Source: Cruorifilaria tuberocauda (taxonomy: Eukaryota; Nematoda; Chromadorea; Rhabditida; Onchocercidae). From it: a stretch of DNA of 64,000 nt. The stretch covers positions 62,001-126,000 of the forward strand of contig JABVXU010000002.1 of NCBI GenBank assembly GCA_013365365.1, read 5' to 3'. Under the pieces are notes generated by a model, which worked only from the letters and a program-made list of their open reading frames with translations, searched no databases and was not told the origin of the DNA. Positions 36,703 through 49,413 of this stretch are shown here, piece by piece. The position numbers and the translations under genes are program-made. The first letter of the stretch is position 1. The number at the start of each line of letters is the position of its first letter.

Positions 36703-39700
36703 CTGATAAAAACTGCGTTGTTTCCAGCATACTTATCGCTCGGATTTGCTTCGAATTAGCCGAATATGCTTCCATACTGTGATGGATAGGCTAATTGACC
36801 TTCACCTTTTTCGATTAATTGTTGTAAATTCGATAGTTTCATCATATTTTACTTTGTGATCTCATTGTTGCTACGATTAGTGCTATTTTTATTTTGTTTT
36901 TAGCTGCATGATTATTGAAAATGAATAAAATATATGCAAGGACTTCTTTAAATTAGTCCTTTAATTACTTCATTTTTTGACACACATATCAGAATTCTTA
37001 GTCTAACTCTATTCGCTCTTACTGGTATGGTAAGGCTCTTACTGATAGGTCTGTTAAGCTCATATCATCGTGCAATGCTCGAAAAATGTTCAGCTGCACA
37101 TCTGAACTACTATCTCTTATAGAAAGCAGCAAAAATAATAGACAATTTATATGATAGTAAACAAAGATGTTAATAAGTGTAAGAAATTATATTTAATTAA
37201 ATTAAAAGTGATTTCCTAGAGAAATAAAGAAGTGATATTTCTGTTCTGATGAAAATATATAGAAAAGGATTACTTTATATCTGATAAAATATAATTTATT
37301 ACTTATTCATTTCTTAAAGAATTAGTTGATGAAGTGAATGGAATCAGGCCTTAAGACAGGTAAAACATCTCTAGAAATGATGTTTCCATGGTATAATGCA
37401 TTAAGTATCATTAACCATGCATAATTTCGTTTAATATTTTTTAGGCTAAGAAGGGAAAAAGAATGCCATCCATTAGTTAGGCTCATCAACTGAGTTAAGA
37501 TTTAACATTGTTTCATTTGATTACGATGTCCCACACTTTTCTAATTGTCCATCCAAACGGAAAACATAATTGTTATCAATGTAAAATAGCTTTTTCAAAT
37601 TTGAGAGACTGCCACTACTTTGAAATAAATACTTGTTTTTTTTTAAAGAAGTTCATTTGCCATCTAAAATATCATGATGAGCTCTTCTTTCTCTTTTTTC
37701 CGAATCATTTAATTTTCTTAAATTTAGCTTAACTAATGATCAGAACATAAACTGTTTGATTCCATCTATTTTCAATAATAATTATTATTATGAATTTATT
37801 TAATATCAGCTCATTCTAAAAAAATCAATGCATAGAAATGCAAATAATGCTTTCGCTTTGAAATAGAATGAATTTTTGCTTTCCAATGACTTTTTTCCAA
37901 CCACAGACTTCTTTTATCGTACAATCTGATAAAAACTTTTGTGTAATTTTAAGCTTAAAAGTGGAATTAGTATGGAAAAAGTTTGAAGAGTAATCTGAAA
38001 GTATTATCAAGGAGAAGATTAAGTTTGCTTTCGTTGTTGCCTTTTATCGATAATATTCTCTTGAGAATAAAATTATCCATTGTTATTATTAAAGAGTAAA
38101 ATTCTCTATTTTTTCAAAGGCTTCGCATGCTTGTTAAATTTTATTCTTATTTATTCTTTTTTTGGTTTAATTAAAAAAATTAAATATACACCAATATGAA
38201 ACAGGAAAGATCAAATAGAAGTAATAAAAATTTGTTGCAATTTCGATTTTATAAAAAATTAAAAAAACTAATGGGAATTTCAAACAGTATAACGGCCCTT
38301 ATCATGTGATATCAAAAAAGATTGTAAATGCTTTAGTGCTGAAGAACGTATTTGAATTCAAATTGCGAATGAAGAAAAATTTTGCATCATATTATACTTT
38401 TAAGTTCCATCAAATTTCATGATCTATTCTGGAACTAATTTTAAAGTGGTAAACTAATGTGTAACTATTTTCATGTTATCCCATATATCCATATTTCGTA
38501 TCCATACTTCATTTTTATCCATGACTGCAGCACTTTCCCGTTTTCAACTTTTCGTGTTGGGCAGTTCTGGTAATGTAATTTTAATTAATTTGAATAATTT
38601 AAATTTGAAGCTTTTAATTTTTCCCAAATAATGCAGAAGGCGTGTGGACAAAGAGCATCATCAATCGATAACTGGAACTTTTAATTATTCTAAGTATTCC
38701 TATTACTTCAGTGATTTCAAAACAAAACTATTTTTGATATTCTTATTCCTTTACAAATGAATTTATTAAACTCAAGTGTCTTTCACGTCTCAGCAAATGT
38801 TTTTATTTTTCAATATTTAAAATTGGTTGCTAGTAAACGAAAATGAGTACACTTTCCGAGATTTCACTGCTTACTTATTTTTCAGATCTTTAAATAAACA
38901 AATAATCTGTTGAAGGCGTACTGCGGCAATCCCATCGATCCGTCCTAGGCCTATCCTAAGCTTTACCCATCCATTATTCTCAGCCTAATTCTCATTCATA
39001 ATTCCCTCCGCACACTCCACCAATTTTTCCAATCCCTCCACTCTTCATATAAACCATTATCATACTTTATTCAACTCTGTCTCATATGTGAATCGCTCGA
39101 TCGGATGATCGATCTATTGATTCAACGATTCAAATGCAACAGCATTTTCTCTTTTAAAAGAAAAGAAAATTATCTTGTGGCGTTTTAATGAAGAAAGGCT
39201 TTCTTTACAACAAAGTAAAAAAGTAAATTGTGTAAAATAAGATTATAGTTCATTCCATTACTGACAATTAGGAATTTATTTGGTTTTGCTTACATCACAC
39301 GATAAAAGGAATGCCATAATATTATGAATATTAATGAAGAATATTAATTGGGGTGCAATGTAACTGAGAATTACTGAGCGGTGCTGCCGTATTTTGTATC
39401 TTTGTAGAAACTTTTGCAGCTGAATTATTAAGTCTCCTCATCATTCTCGTCCTTATCAATATCTCTTATCGCTGTCCATAGTGCTATTGTTCTTATCATC
39501 ACTAGCAAAGATTTATAAGGTAAAGATGAAGTAATAAAACTGAGAGTAGTTGTAGAACTGGAAATAGAAATGATACCATTTGTGTCGTTGATATATAAAA
39601 GGAAATCACTTTCCATTCATCAATTAGTGTGATTCACCAACCTATTGATAAGAAATGTTGATAAGAATGATAAAATGAAGAGGATGTTAAAAAAGCACAA

Positions 39701-40205
39701 CAGCTCTTATTTAGACAAAGCTGTATTATTGATCGTGCAGAAGAATCTTTGCATTTCTCATCCATGATCACAGAGATAGTTCTGTCCTCATTTTCTGGCC
39801 TTACATTTGTCAATACGCCTTAGTTGGCACTCAACAACATTGGAATAGAGGAATTGATTGAAGCTATTTGACAAATAATTTCAAATATATTTTGGACACA
39901 CTTTTTCTCTGTCGAAAATTTCTTTCACTGAAAACATTTTTATTATACTATTTCCATTTGAAAACTATACTGAAAGAATGTTTTGAAAATTTTTATTTTG
40001 ACAGGAATTGCAACTAATTTACTTGTATCGCATATGAAATGGAAGGAAATAGTAATCAAAGAATTAATTCCAGGTCAAATATATTCTTCATAATTCCAAC
40101 TTATCGTTTTGAACCATAGAAATTCCGATTTCTCCTTTTGAAATCATTGAAATAAATCTGTCTCAAGAAAAATCTCAAGAGTTTCAATTTAATTAATTAA
40201 TATGA

Positions 40206-40220
40206 TATATATATATATAT
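40206..40220. repeat. (AT)n microsatellite
   Basis: Uninterrupted alternating A and T in intergenic DNA. Confidence 0.7.
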
Positions 40221-41847
40221 CTCTAATATCGCTTATTAATAATTCCGTGCTATCATTTCACAAACCATCTTCTCATCGTTTTATCTACTCATCATTTCAA
40301 ATACTCTTTCTAAACAAATAATCATAAAGCATGTGATTGAATGTTGAAATAAAAATTTGGAAAACTTTGAACATTTCTTCAAATCCCATATTGCATACTT
40401 CAACTTATCCTTTTGAACTATTTTTCCGTTATTAAAATATTTGAACTTATTCAGCCTGAATAATTGCTGTTTTCAATTCTTGTCAGTTTCTCTCTGGAAG
40501 CCAAAGATGCATCAATTCTTCGTTGTCTGTCCTTCACGTAAGCGGTAATGGTCGCTTCCGTTTCAATTTCCGTTTTCCTTTCCGGTAGACTCTTTTTTAG
40601 CTATTAAAATCTAATTTCTCAAAGAATTTATGCCACTGCTGTCTTGCGTTGTTTTATTTTTGCTTTCAGAAAAAATTTAATTAGAACAGATGAGCTTCTT
40701 CATCTCCCAAAACGTTTATTATTTACAAGCCTATTTATAGCTTCTCGACATTTTCAGACTTTTCAGATAGCACAAAAGAGATTATCGGCTTCTGTTGTTC
40801 TATTCCGCCATTATAAATTACCAAAATCAGTACAATCTTTTTCTATTTTTTCGAAATATTCTCTTATTGACATAAAATTAAATTAAATTATATTTTCTCT
40901 TCCCTATTAAGGAAAAATAAAAACATCTTAAAAATAAATGTTTTCAAAATTTTTTTTTGTTCAAAATTCTGGATAATGTAAACAAATCAGTTTCATAATA
41001 AGTAAAACTAACTGTATAACTGTATATCTATCTAATTTGATATTCTATTTTGGCAATATTTAGATTCTATGTTTTCTAAACCTAAAAAATAAAAATAAAA
41101 TAGACTCTAACTTCTAGGAAAATTCATTCTTCGCATTCACTCTTCTAATATTATTCAGGAACTGTATATGAAAGGCTACAAGAACTTTTCGGTCATAATA
41201 TTGTACAACAATTATACAATAGTATATTTCTTACAGTATTATTATTAACATTATCAGATTGGTATTGGTAAATTTGTCACAAAAATTCTTTACAACAGCA
41301 ATTTACTTAACATTTAAGTGATCTCATAGCTACTGATAATATATTTTTTAATGAAATATTTAAATGCTCAATCTCTCATTTTTTATGATAAAAATTTTTG
41401 AGATCAAAATAGAAGAGAATGTTTACTTACGTAATGATTAAATTTTCCTAACAATTGAATATCGATTTATATTCAAATTGAAATTAATTTTCAATACATT
41501 GAAAAAATAAGTGATAAAAATTCATCGTTCCATATCTTTGTAATTTTAATGAATCGTGATAATCTCAACGAATCAACTTGTTGTTTGTTCATATTCTTAG
41601 GCGTTTCAATAATTTATTTTGAGCCAGAAAAAGATAAAAATGAAGTACGCAATGCTACAATGAATCGATAGCAAAAAGGCGGAAATGTTAGCTTCATCCA
41701 TCGAAGTGTACAGAGTGAATGATCGGCTCATTCGATAGACATCCATTTAGCTAGTAAAAGTTGGTCATTTGGTCAAGATTGATAGCCGAAATAGCTAGGA
41801 GAGTAGAAATGGAGCTAATAACGACTGTCACCAACCTACAGCTTTAT

Positions 41848-41890
41848 CTTTCTTTCTTTCCCACCCCTCTCCCTCTCTCCCTCTCTCTCC
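41848..41890. repeat. CT-rich pyrimidine tract
   Basis: Imperfect (CT)n/CCCT tract on the plus strand, 7.5 kb upstream of the spectrin start. Confidence 0.85.
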
Positions 41891-42062
41891 GAGATAAAGA
41901 AGCTGATTAACTGCCAACCCACTGTAACACGCTAACGGATTTAATGCTACACGCAAATGGAGCAGTCTTTTCACACTAACCAATGAGCCAATATTTATCC
42001 ATTCCCCATTCTTATTTTTTAAGGGAAAATTGAACTGATTCAATTCATTTCGGTTTCATCTG

Positions 42063-42081
42063 AGGTCACGGAGCGTGACCC
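42063..42081. promoter_or_regulatory. Palindromic AGGTCA/TGACCC site (nuclear-receptor-like)
   Basis: Half-sites AGGTCA (42063-42068) and TGACCC (42076-42081) face each other with a 7-bp spacer. Within this, GGTCACG and CGTGACC (42064-42070, 42074-42080) form perfect arms around GAG. AGGTCA is the classical nuclear-receptor core, and nematodes carry large receptor families. Binding is inference. Confidence 0.35.
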
Positions 42082-43540
42082 TCGTAAGCGTCTGCAGATA
42101 TATGTTCGTTTTAATATTTGCACGAGCAAATTTCATTAATTAGTTACTGACGAGAATTCATAACGTTCACCTCTCGATCCGATGATTTCTTCCATCTTCT
42201 CAGCTTCCTCCTTCTCAATCTAATAGTCAGTTTTCTCTCGGCATATTTTGTACGACCATTTACTCCTTAACTAATTAATACACTAATTACTCCTCTCCAT
42301 ACAAATTTAGCCGATATAAAATGACTTACTTATCATAGTTGAGCGAATAATTCCATTAAATTCAGGTATAATAATCGAAACACTTTCATTCAATTTCCGT
42401 TTTAATCATTTCATTGATGTATTTGCTTCAAGAAAGCAAACTTCAATATTTTAATTAGAAGATTTATAAGAATGAAACAACAATAAGTTAATGTAATGAT
42501 AGGCGAGCAACCCAAATATATGTAATTCAATATCCAGAACATTTATCTCACTGTTTCTTCTTACCTCATATAAATGTAAATGATATGTATGAGATTATAC
42601 GTATCAGAGATCACTTTTTAGAAGTATTGATTAATTAAAATTTGAATATCCTAAAGATATGACAAATTTTCCTTATTTTATGCTCATGAAGCAGCATTTT
42701 GAGGAATGAATATTCTCTTCATTTTATAATAAATTATTTTGGAAAACATTTAAAATTTCCCTTATTTGTCATTTTTCTGATAATGATTAATCATAAATTT
42801 AAGGATCTGTCATCAAATTTATTCGAGTTGAAGATATGGAAAAAATTCTCACTTATATTAGCAGCTAGGGAGCAGTAGCATTCATCATAATTATTATTAA
42901 CATGATTATCATCAGAAGATCATTGTAATGATAGGCATATAATAAATGCTTATTATTATGCTACTACCGCGATGATCATTATTGTCAGGGTAATTTGTCA
43001 TACATTGTGATAACTTCTGCATTCATGAACATATATTCTATGAGTTTTCTTATTTATTTTTAATAATATTCTCATATTTCTTCACTTAATTATATAATAC
43101 GTTTGTGGTTGGGAAATGAGTCTAAACCACAATCATTAGCTTCTCCATAGATTAATCATTCATCACATTTTATCATTTCTGTCAACCTCTTCGAAAACCT
43201 TGTCTAAATTTTTTAAATTTCCAATCTCAATTTATTTATAAGCTGAGATAGATTGCATTCAACAGAAACCCTTCATGCTACACTCTAATACTCTTATCTA
43301 TCAGCTATTAATATCAGATCAAATAAGACATAGCTATCATTATTTGCATATTTGCAGAATCCCTCCTAAATCTCTCCTAAATTTTAGATTAAAATGTTTT
43401 CACAATTAATTTCTCTCCACGATTTATATTGTTCATTTACTGTTCTTCTGTGCAATATTGAATTATTTGCAAAATATCGCAGAAAAAGATTAGAAATTAG
43501 AAACAATGAAAGAGAGCAATGATTGATAAGAACAAATTTC

Positions 43541-43573
43541 ATCTCTCTCTCTCTTCTCATCCTCTCTCTTTCT
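43541..43573. repeat. CT-rich pyrimidine tract
   Basis: (CT)n with short interruptions. On the minus strand it encodes the Arg/Glu run of a spurious open frame. Confidence 0.85.
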
Positions 43574-45229
43574 GACGTAACATTTTTGCGTTTCTTATTC
43601 GATTTTCCAATTTCATTTTTCAAGGTCTCATTTTTTGAGATAAAAAGGATGAATCTTCCTTTCATCTTTTCTCCATCATGAATGATAATGTCTTTCGCTT
43701 TATCTTGCATTTTGTAGCTACGTTTGCGCACTATAAAATAAACGAGAATCCATGTAGGCATCAATGAGCAAAGACTCAGTATCACTTTAGATTTGATATC
43801 GCCACTGAAACTGTTATTCTTTAATTCGCAACAAAAAAATCATTGAAAAAAGAAAATAATCAAATCACTTTCAAAAAGTGCGGAAAAGGGACAGGGAGAG
43901 GTGGAAGTGCGCAAATGTGTAATACATGCGCAATATTGTACATGGAATTTCGAATGTATTAGTTCGACCAGAAAACGAAATTTGAAGATTATTTTACTAA
44001 TTTGTTTATTTCAAAGGATTAGGAAGACAAATGAATTTTTATTTGTTATTGCTCGCAATCTATGTAATATTTAAATTCCCTTCGCTTTCGGTTGCTAACA
44101 GGTACAGCTGGCGACTATCGCCTTATCAACATTGTTACTTTCAGATACCCGTTTTGAACGTTAACATTCAGTAAATCATCCATTGACATAGTTTTTAATT
44201 AACTTACCATCAGTATTTGCTGCTTTTTCTGAAAGATAAAGATTTGTAATTTCTTTTAAAATCTTAACTATTAATTTGTCATTTACTTCTTTCTAAAATT
44301 TGCAAATATGAAAATATTGCACAAAGAAGTGAATTACCTATTCAACACTTTGTTTTTCGTTTCACAACATGACATTTTTCTTCGTTCATATTGAACTTTT
44401 GCAGCTATTATTTGAGCCTAGAATGTAATCTCATGTAATATAGAAATGTTTCATCAAATTTCAAGAATTCTTTGCCATTTTATAAAGAGAACATCGATAA
44501 CTATCATCGGTAATATTTACAATATCATTGGGAATTTTGTGAATAACGAGAACGATTAATAATTAATAGAGGTGAATATTATCCAATGCCTCATATCCCA
44601 TGCATGCTGCTGGGCAGGTATATTAAAGCACTGCAAGTTATGTCTTGCTTATTCAAATCATTTGTCGATAAACATTAAACAAGTCTTAGTGAGATCATAC
44701 GTAAGAACTGAACAAAATAAGCCAATGTTAAAGTGATTAATAGTCATTGTTGAAATGTGCCCAGTGAACAAGCAAATTTTAACCAGGCCTAAGAATAATT
44801 ATAATAGAATTGGTTGATGATTGCACTTCATCTCACATTGCACTTCAACTGTAAAATATGACTAATTAGATAATATTACTACAGTCTTATTATCATTGTT
44901 CATAACAAGGATAAATTATTTCTGAACCAATGTCAGAAATAAGTTAATGTCAGTAAGTTTTATTTTGTGTAATACCTAAATCATTCATCAGAAGGTTTGA
45001 AAATTTCAGAGTGATTCGTTCGCTAATTTTTGTTTCTAACATCTTATCTCTGAAATATTTCTGGAGATGCATTTAAAGGAAAATTAAGCTGATTTAGCAA
45101 CTGATTTCTATGACTTTATGGTAATCTGACTGCTGATTACTCAACACATCGGATTTTTTGTCTTCCGAGATCACTTGCAAAAAAATCTAAATTATTGAAC
45201 ATTTCTTCACCTATTCTTCTATGAATGCG

Positions 45230-45540
45230 TCTTTGTCCTAGCAACCGCCATTCCTTAGCACCACTGCCAATTCCATAGATCCGTTACTATCGAATAGATT
45301 GATCGTCGATGTCCATCAACTGCTGCTTTACAATTTACTTCAAAAGCATTATCATACTGCAGCACCAATCGATGATGGATCGATCCATTGTTGAAAGGGT
45401 TACAGCAACGCCATACTTCTTTTCCTGTGCAAATCTCGTCCATTTGAACAATTCCTCACTTTCTATTCTTCCAACTTCTATTATCAACCAGACCTTTGAT
45501 ATCACTTCTACAGCAAATGTTGAAACACAACGTCATTGAA
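45230..45540. other. GC-richer island with overlapping open frames on both strands
   Basis: Open frames occur at 45255-45443 (minus, 62 codons), at 45309-45539 (plus, 76 codons), and in a second minus frame over about 45350-45540. The composition and residue variety look more protein-like than neighbouring DNA, but no family was recognised and no flanking splice structure is clear. It could be a fossil exon, a real small exon or a conserved non-coding element. Confidence 0.2.
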
Positions 45541-48500
45541 TTTTTCTGTATATTTTTATTACTAATAATGAAAATTACAGCATATGACTGCCTCGGAATA
45601 TGACCTGTGATTGTTTCAGAATATGACCCTTTGTTGTTTCTTACAATTCCTAATTTACAGTCAAACCTTCATCTTTCAACTTTGCTAATACTTTAATTAA
45701 AAATAACTAGCAGTACGGTAAAGCCTATTGCATAGGCTTTTTGGTTTAATAAAGTTATGTGGTAGAATTTGCAAAGAATGTAATAATGATCCGTTATGAA
45801 AATACATTTTGCTTGTTTTCTTATATATTTTTAAATTTCAATCATTCTCCGTTAATCATTCAAGTCTTATCATATCATATCACTTTCTCTGATAACATTA
45901 CCTCTCATCCATACTTCTGCGATATGCAACGATGAGTCATCCCGATTACATTATTGCAGAAAATTTTTTCGAAATGCTCTGGCCAAGTTAATCGATTATA
46001 CACCGCATTGAGGCCATATTCATGTGAAGGAAAAATATTTGTCGAGAACTTTTCTTCTATTCTCTGCTCCCCTCTTTATCATTTTTCTTTTCTCATTGAT
46101 TAAAAAATTCCTAAAAAAGATGAAAATTATCATATTAAAAAATTTTGAAAAGCCAACATCATTTCGCTTCTTTTATTATTGACTAAATTTGGAAGAAGCT
46201 GTATTGTCGGAATATTTTTAATTCTCATCAATAAGTAATATTATAATTTTGTTGAGAAATTTTTTTTTAAACTCTCATTTTTCATTCAGTTGCAAATTAA
46301 TATAATTTCCGTTCATCATAGAGTTTTAATTTTTGATTATTCCATCGATGACTCATCCATTTTGCTATCGCTTAACTTTTATCAGCGATTGTTGTTGTTA
46401 AGTATATTTTAACCGTTCATTCACTCATTCATTCATTTCTTTGCTTTAGTTCGTTATCATCGTTATCTTATTGGAATATTTGAATATATTAGCATCTTTG
46501 AATATGCTATCATCTATATTAGTACCGTTCAACAACCTTTAGTTTTTTTTGGAAAAGAAAAAAACTGAAAGTTGAATTGGAAATTTCAAATCAGATCAAG
46601 AATCACTGGTTAATTGATAATTTTCATTACTTCATATCCTTATGTTTCGTCTCTTCTAATAATATTTAATACTCTCAGTTACTATTTACTTTAATTTAAT
46701 TTTCTTTGTCATTTCCACTGATATTCAATTTTTATGATAATCTCCTACATTTTGTGCCTTTTAATAATCAATAATAATACTTTTTACATTTTCCATCATC
46801 CTTCATTTTGTTAAGAGATTTAATTTCATAACATATTCATTATGAACGATGTATAGCAATTAAATCTGATACCATTTATCATTTTCTGAAAAAGTTTTTT
46901 TAATTGTCTAATTTCACTTTTCGAACTGAAAAATTTTATATTTCTCGGAAAAAAGATACCATGTGAAATTATTCAATCCGTCAATAACTCACAATGTTTT
47001 TTGTTACTTTTCGACGATCAATTCAATGCAGTTTGACTGTTTTTTGCATTTTGTTAAATTTCATTTACTCTTTCCATTGATAATTACAAGATTAAGAGAT
47101 TGCAATCTAAACTGAGGTGAATAATATCAATAGTACACGAAAAACGCCATTTGTGGTAAACGTGTAAAATTTCTATCATTTATTGATATTGCTGGATTCC
47201 CATTGGTTGTCTTTTAATTTATGATACTTCAAAAAGATCCTACATGAAAGAATATCTTTGATTTATAGCATCAGACCAACATTTAGATCAGCAGTCGAAA
47301 TATATGATGTACCATACTTATGAATTCATAAAAAAAAAAAACTTTGGAAGAGGATCAAACTTGTACTATCCTATCACATAAATTATGGATTGGCTGTTTT
47401 GTGCTGCTGCAAATACCATTTTAAAATTCAATCATTTTACGGATGAGATCAATTACGTCCCTCATTTATTAGGAACATTCGGTTTGTGGGATATTTAAGG
47501 ATTTAACAGTTTAGTTTTATCAACCTCCAACACTACTTTTTCACTCTCTTTTTACGCTGTCAGATTTTTTTTTATAAAAATTTAAATATTAACCGTAAAA
47601 ATAGTTCATTCAAGTTGGATTTCAAATTAACGTTCAATACTAAATTCAACTCTTCATCAGTGATAGAATGAGAGGATTAGCTGAAGGGAAAGTTTTTTTA
47701 TCAATTTCATCAATTGATGAGGAAGTGGAATGCAATTGGCATTCATATTTAAAAATTTACATCACATCAGCATTCTCTTTAAATTACTTCTACGTAGTTT
47801 GAACTATCGTTTTTCCCTTCAATTTCCTCCTTACCTACCAGTTGTTCTCCTCCTTTGTCGCTTAAAGTAGTAGTATTAGTTTCCATTCGAGAATTCTCCA
47901 GATACTTTCTCCTACCTCTTTGAACCATAATTATGCTATCTTTTGTATTTTACATTTATTCTTCCATTCTCTCTCTTTCTTTATACATATATAATACAAT
48001 TGTGCAATTGCATTATGCAAACATTTTGTTAATTTTTTTATATCTGAATAGCCAACATTACAACTCTCTTCTAAGTGGATTCTCGAATTTCCCGATAGCA
48101 GTAACAAATGCGCCTATCGTTATGTAGCGGATCGCATATTTTGGTGTTTGGGATATTTGGAATCGTAGATGAGATTATTCTGGCAATCATCTCATTCAGT
48201 GGATCAGTTGCCTCAACCTCTTTTGTCATTTGTCAAAGGCAAAAATAATCCATGCTTCGCTTACGTTCATTGCATCCTGCTTAGCGATAACGTAAGATTG
48301 AGTAAAAGATTTAAAGTTCAGACTTGTTCTCGTCGAGTTCAATCTTGTTTTTCTTCTGATCTTCAGTCTTGCAATAGGTAGCACTCTCCTCTACTGAAAC
48401 ACTTGATAAAATAAATTTTGCTGCAATAGCTATAGATAAAATTTATCCATAGGGATGTTTACATCAGCTAACTTCTCCAACGCGCACTCATCTCAAATAC

Positions 48501-49400
48501 TCTTTTTATTCCTCTTTTGCAAGTTTCTCTCTATTCAATGATTTATTAAAATCGCTGTCATTCTTTGTTGCATTTCTTTCAATCATTCCTACGGCGCTGT
48601 ATGAAATTGAATAGGATGCAAAGTTGCTTTTGTTCTTAGAATAAATCTGGCCAATTTCCATCTTATCATATATAAAACTAGCCTGATCAACATTTCCCTT
48701 TCTGCTAGACTTTGAAGAAGTAAGTCTAACTTATAATAATTCAATTCATCTAAATTATTGTTTCACGCAATATAATAATTGCTCACTATATTTATACTGA
48801 TTTAACTATCATTTGAAGTATAAATTTACAAGGAATGGTAAAACTTAAATTTCTGAATTCGTTTGTTTTTTGCACTGATCTGGTCTGTTTAAAATGAGAA
48901 AATGCATATATTTGTATGTAAACTTCTAGATTAAATTAGGTAGCTTTGATCGATTGACGAGCATTCATTTGTTTGTTAATGTGTGAGCTTATGATCTATA
49001 ATCTGACATTACTCTGCAATGTGCAACTCAAATCTGAAGATCTAAAATTTGTATGATTTGAAAATTTCGAAAATTGGAAACTAGAGGTTATTTTCTTTGA
49101 AAAACTCTATCTATTGCAGATAAATTTGATTTTAAGAGATTACAATGCGAAAAAAGATGTAAGATTGATTTCTTTTAGTATTTCCACAAATTTCTAACAG
49201 TGTTTCCTTTTATCTAAGCATGTTTTGTAAAGAATAATAGCACAATTTCGATTGGATGCATTAAAGATACTTGAGAATCTACGGACAATTTTCATTTCAT
49301 AGGTTGTAGCATCGTTTATTATGCATCACTTTCAAAACATTTGATTTATGCATTACATGTTTTTGGCTAATTATTTATTGTTTCGTGTGAGTATGGGCGG

Positions 49401-49413
49401 TGATTTATAGGCG
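49401..49413 (+). promoter_or_regulatory. unc-70: Splice acceptor immediately 5' of the spectrin ATG
   Basis: TGATTTATAG ends at 49410, three bases before ATG 49414. Such a site is expected either for spliced-leader addition, common in nematodes, or for joining an upstream untranslated exon. Confidence 0.45.

Larger units (their letters stand above)
36318..49410. other. Long gene-poor region upstream of beta-spectrin
   Basis: 13 kb with only short, compositionally biased open frames, simple repeats, one palindromic site (42063-42081) and a GC-richer island (45230-45540). No conserved domain, tRNA or other RNA gene was recognised. It probably contains distal regulatory DNA and possibly untranslated first exons of the spectrin gene. 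The longest open frame (43384-43785, minus, 133 codons) starts with GTG and passes through a GA tract; it is not accepted as a gene. Confidence 0.5.

Noticed and set aside
39428..39616. 62-codon minus-strand open frame
   Set aside because: Ser/Thr/Ile-rich, isolated in gene-poor DNA, with no splice partners or recognisable family.
43384..43785. 133-codon minus-strand open frame
   Set aside because: Starts with GTG, its Arg/Glu run comes from a GA/CT repeat, and no family resemblance was seen.
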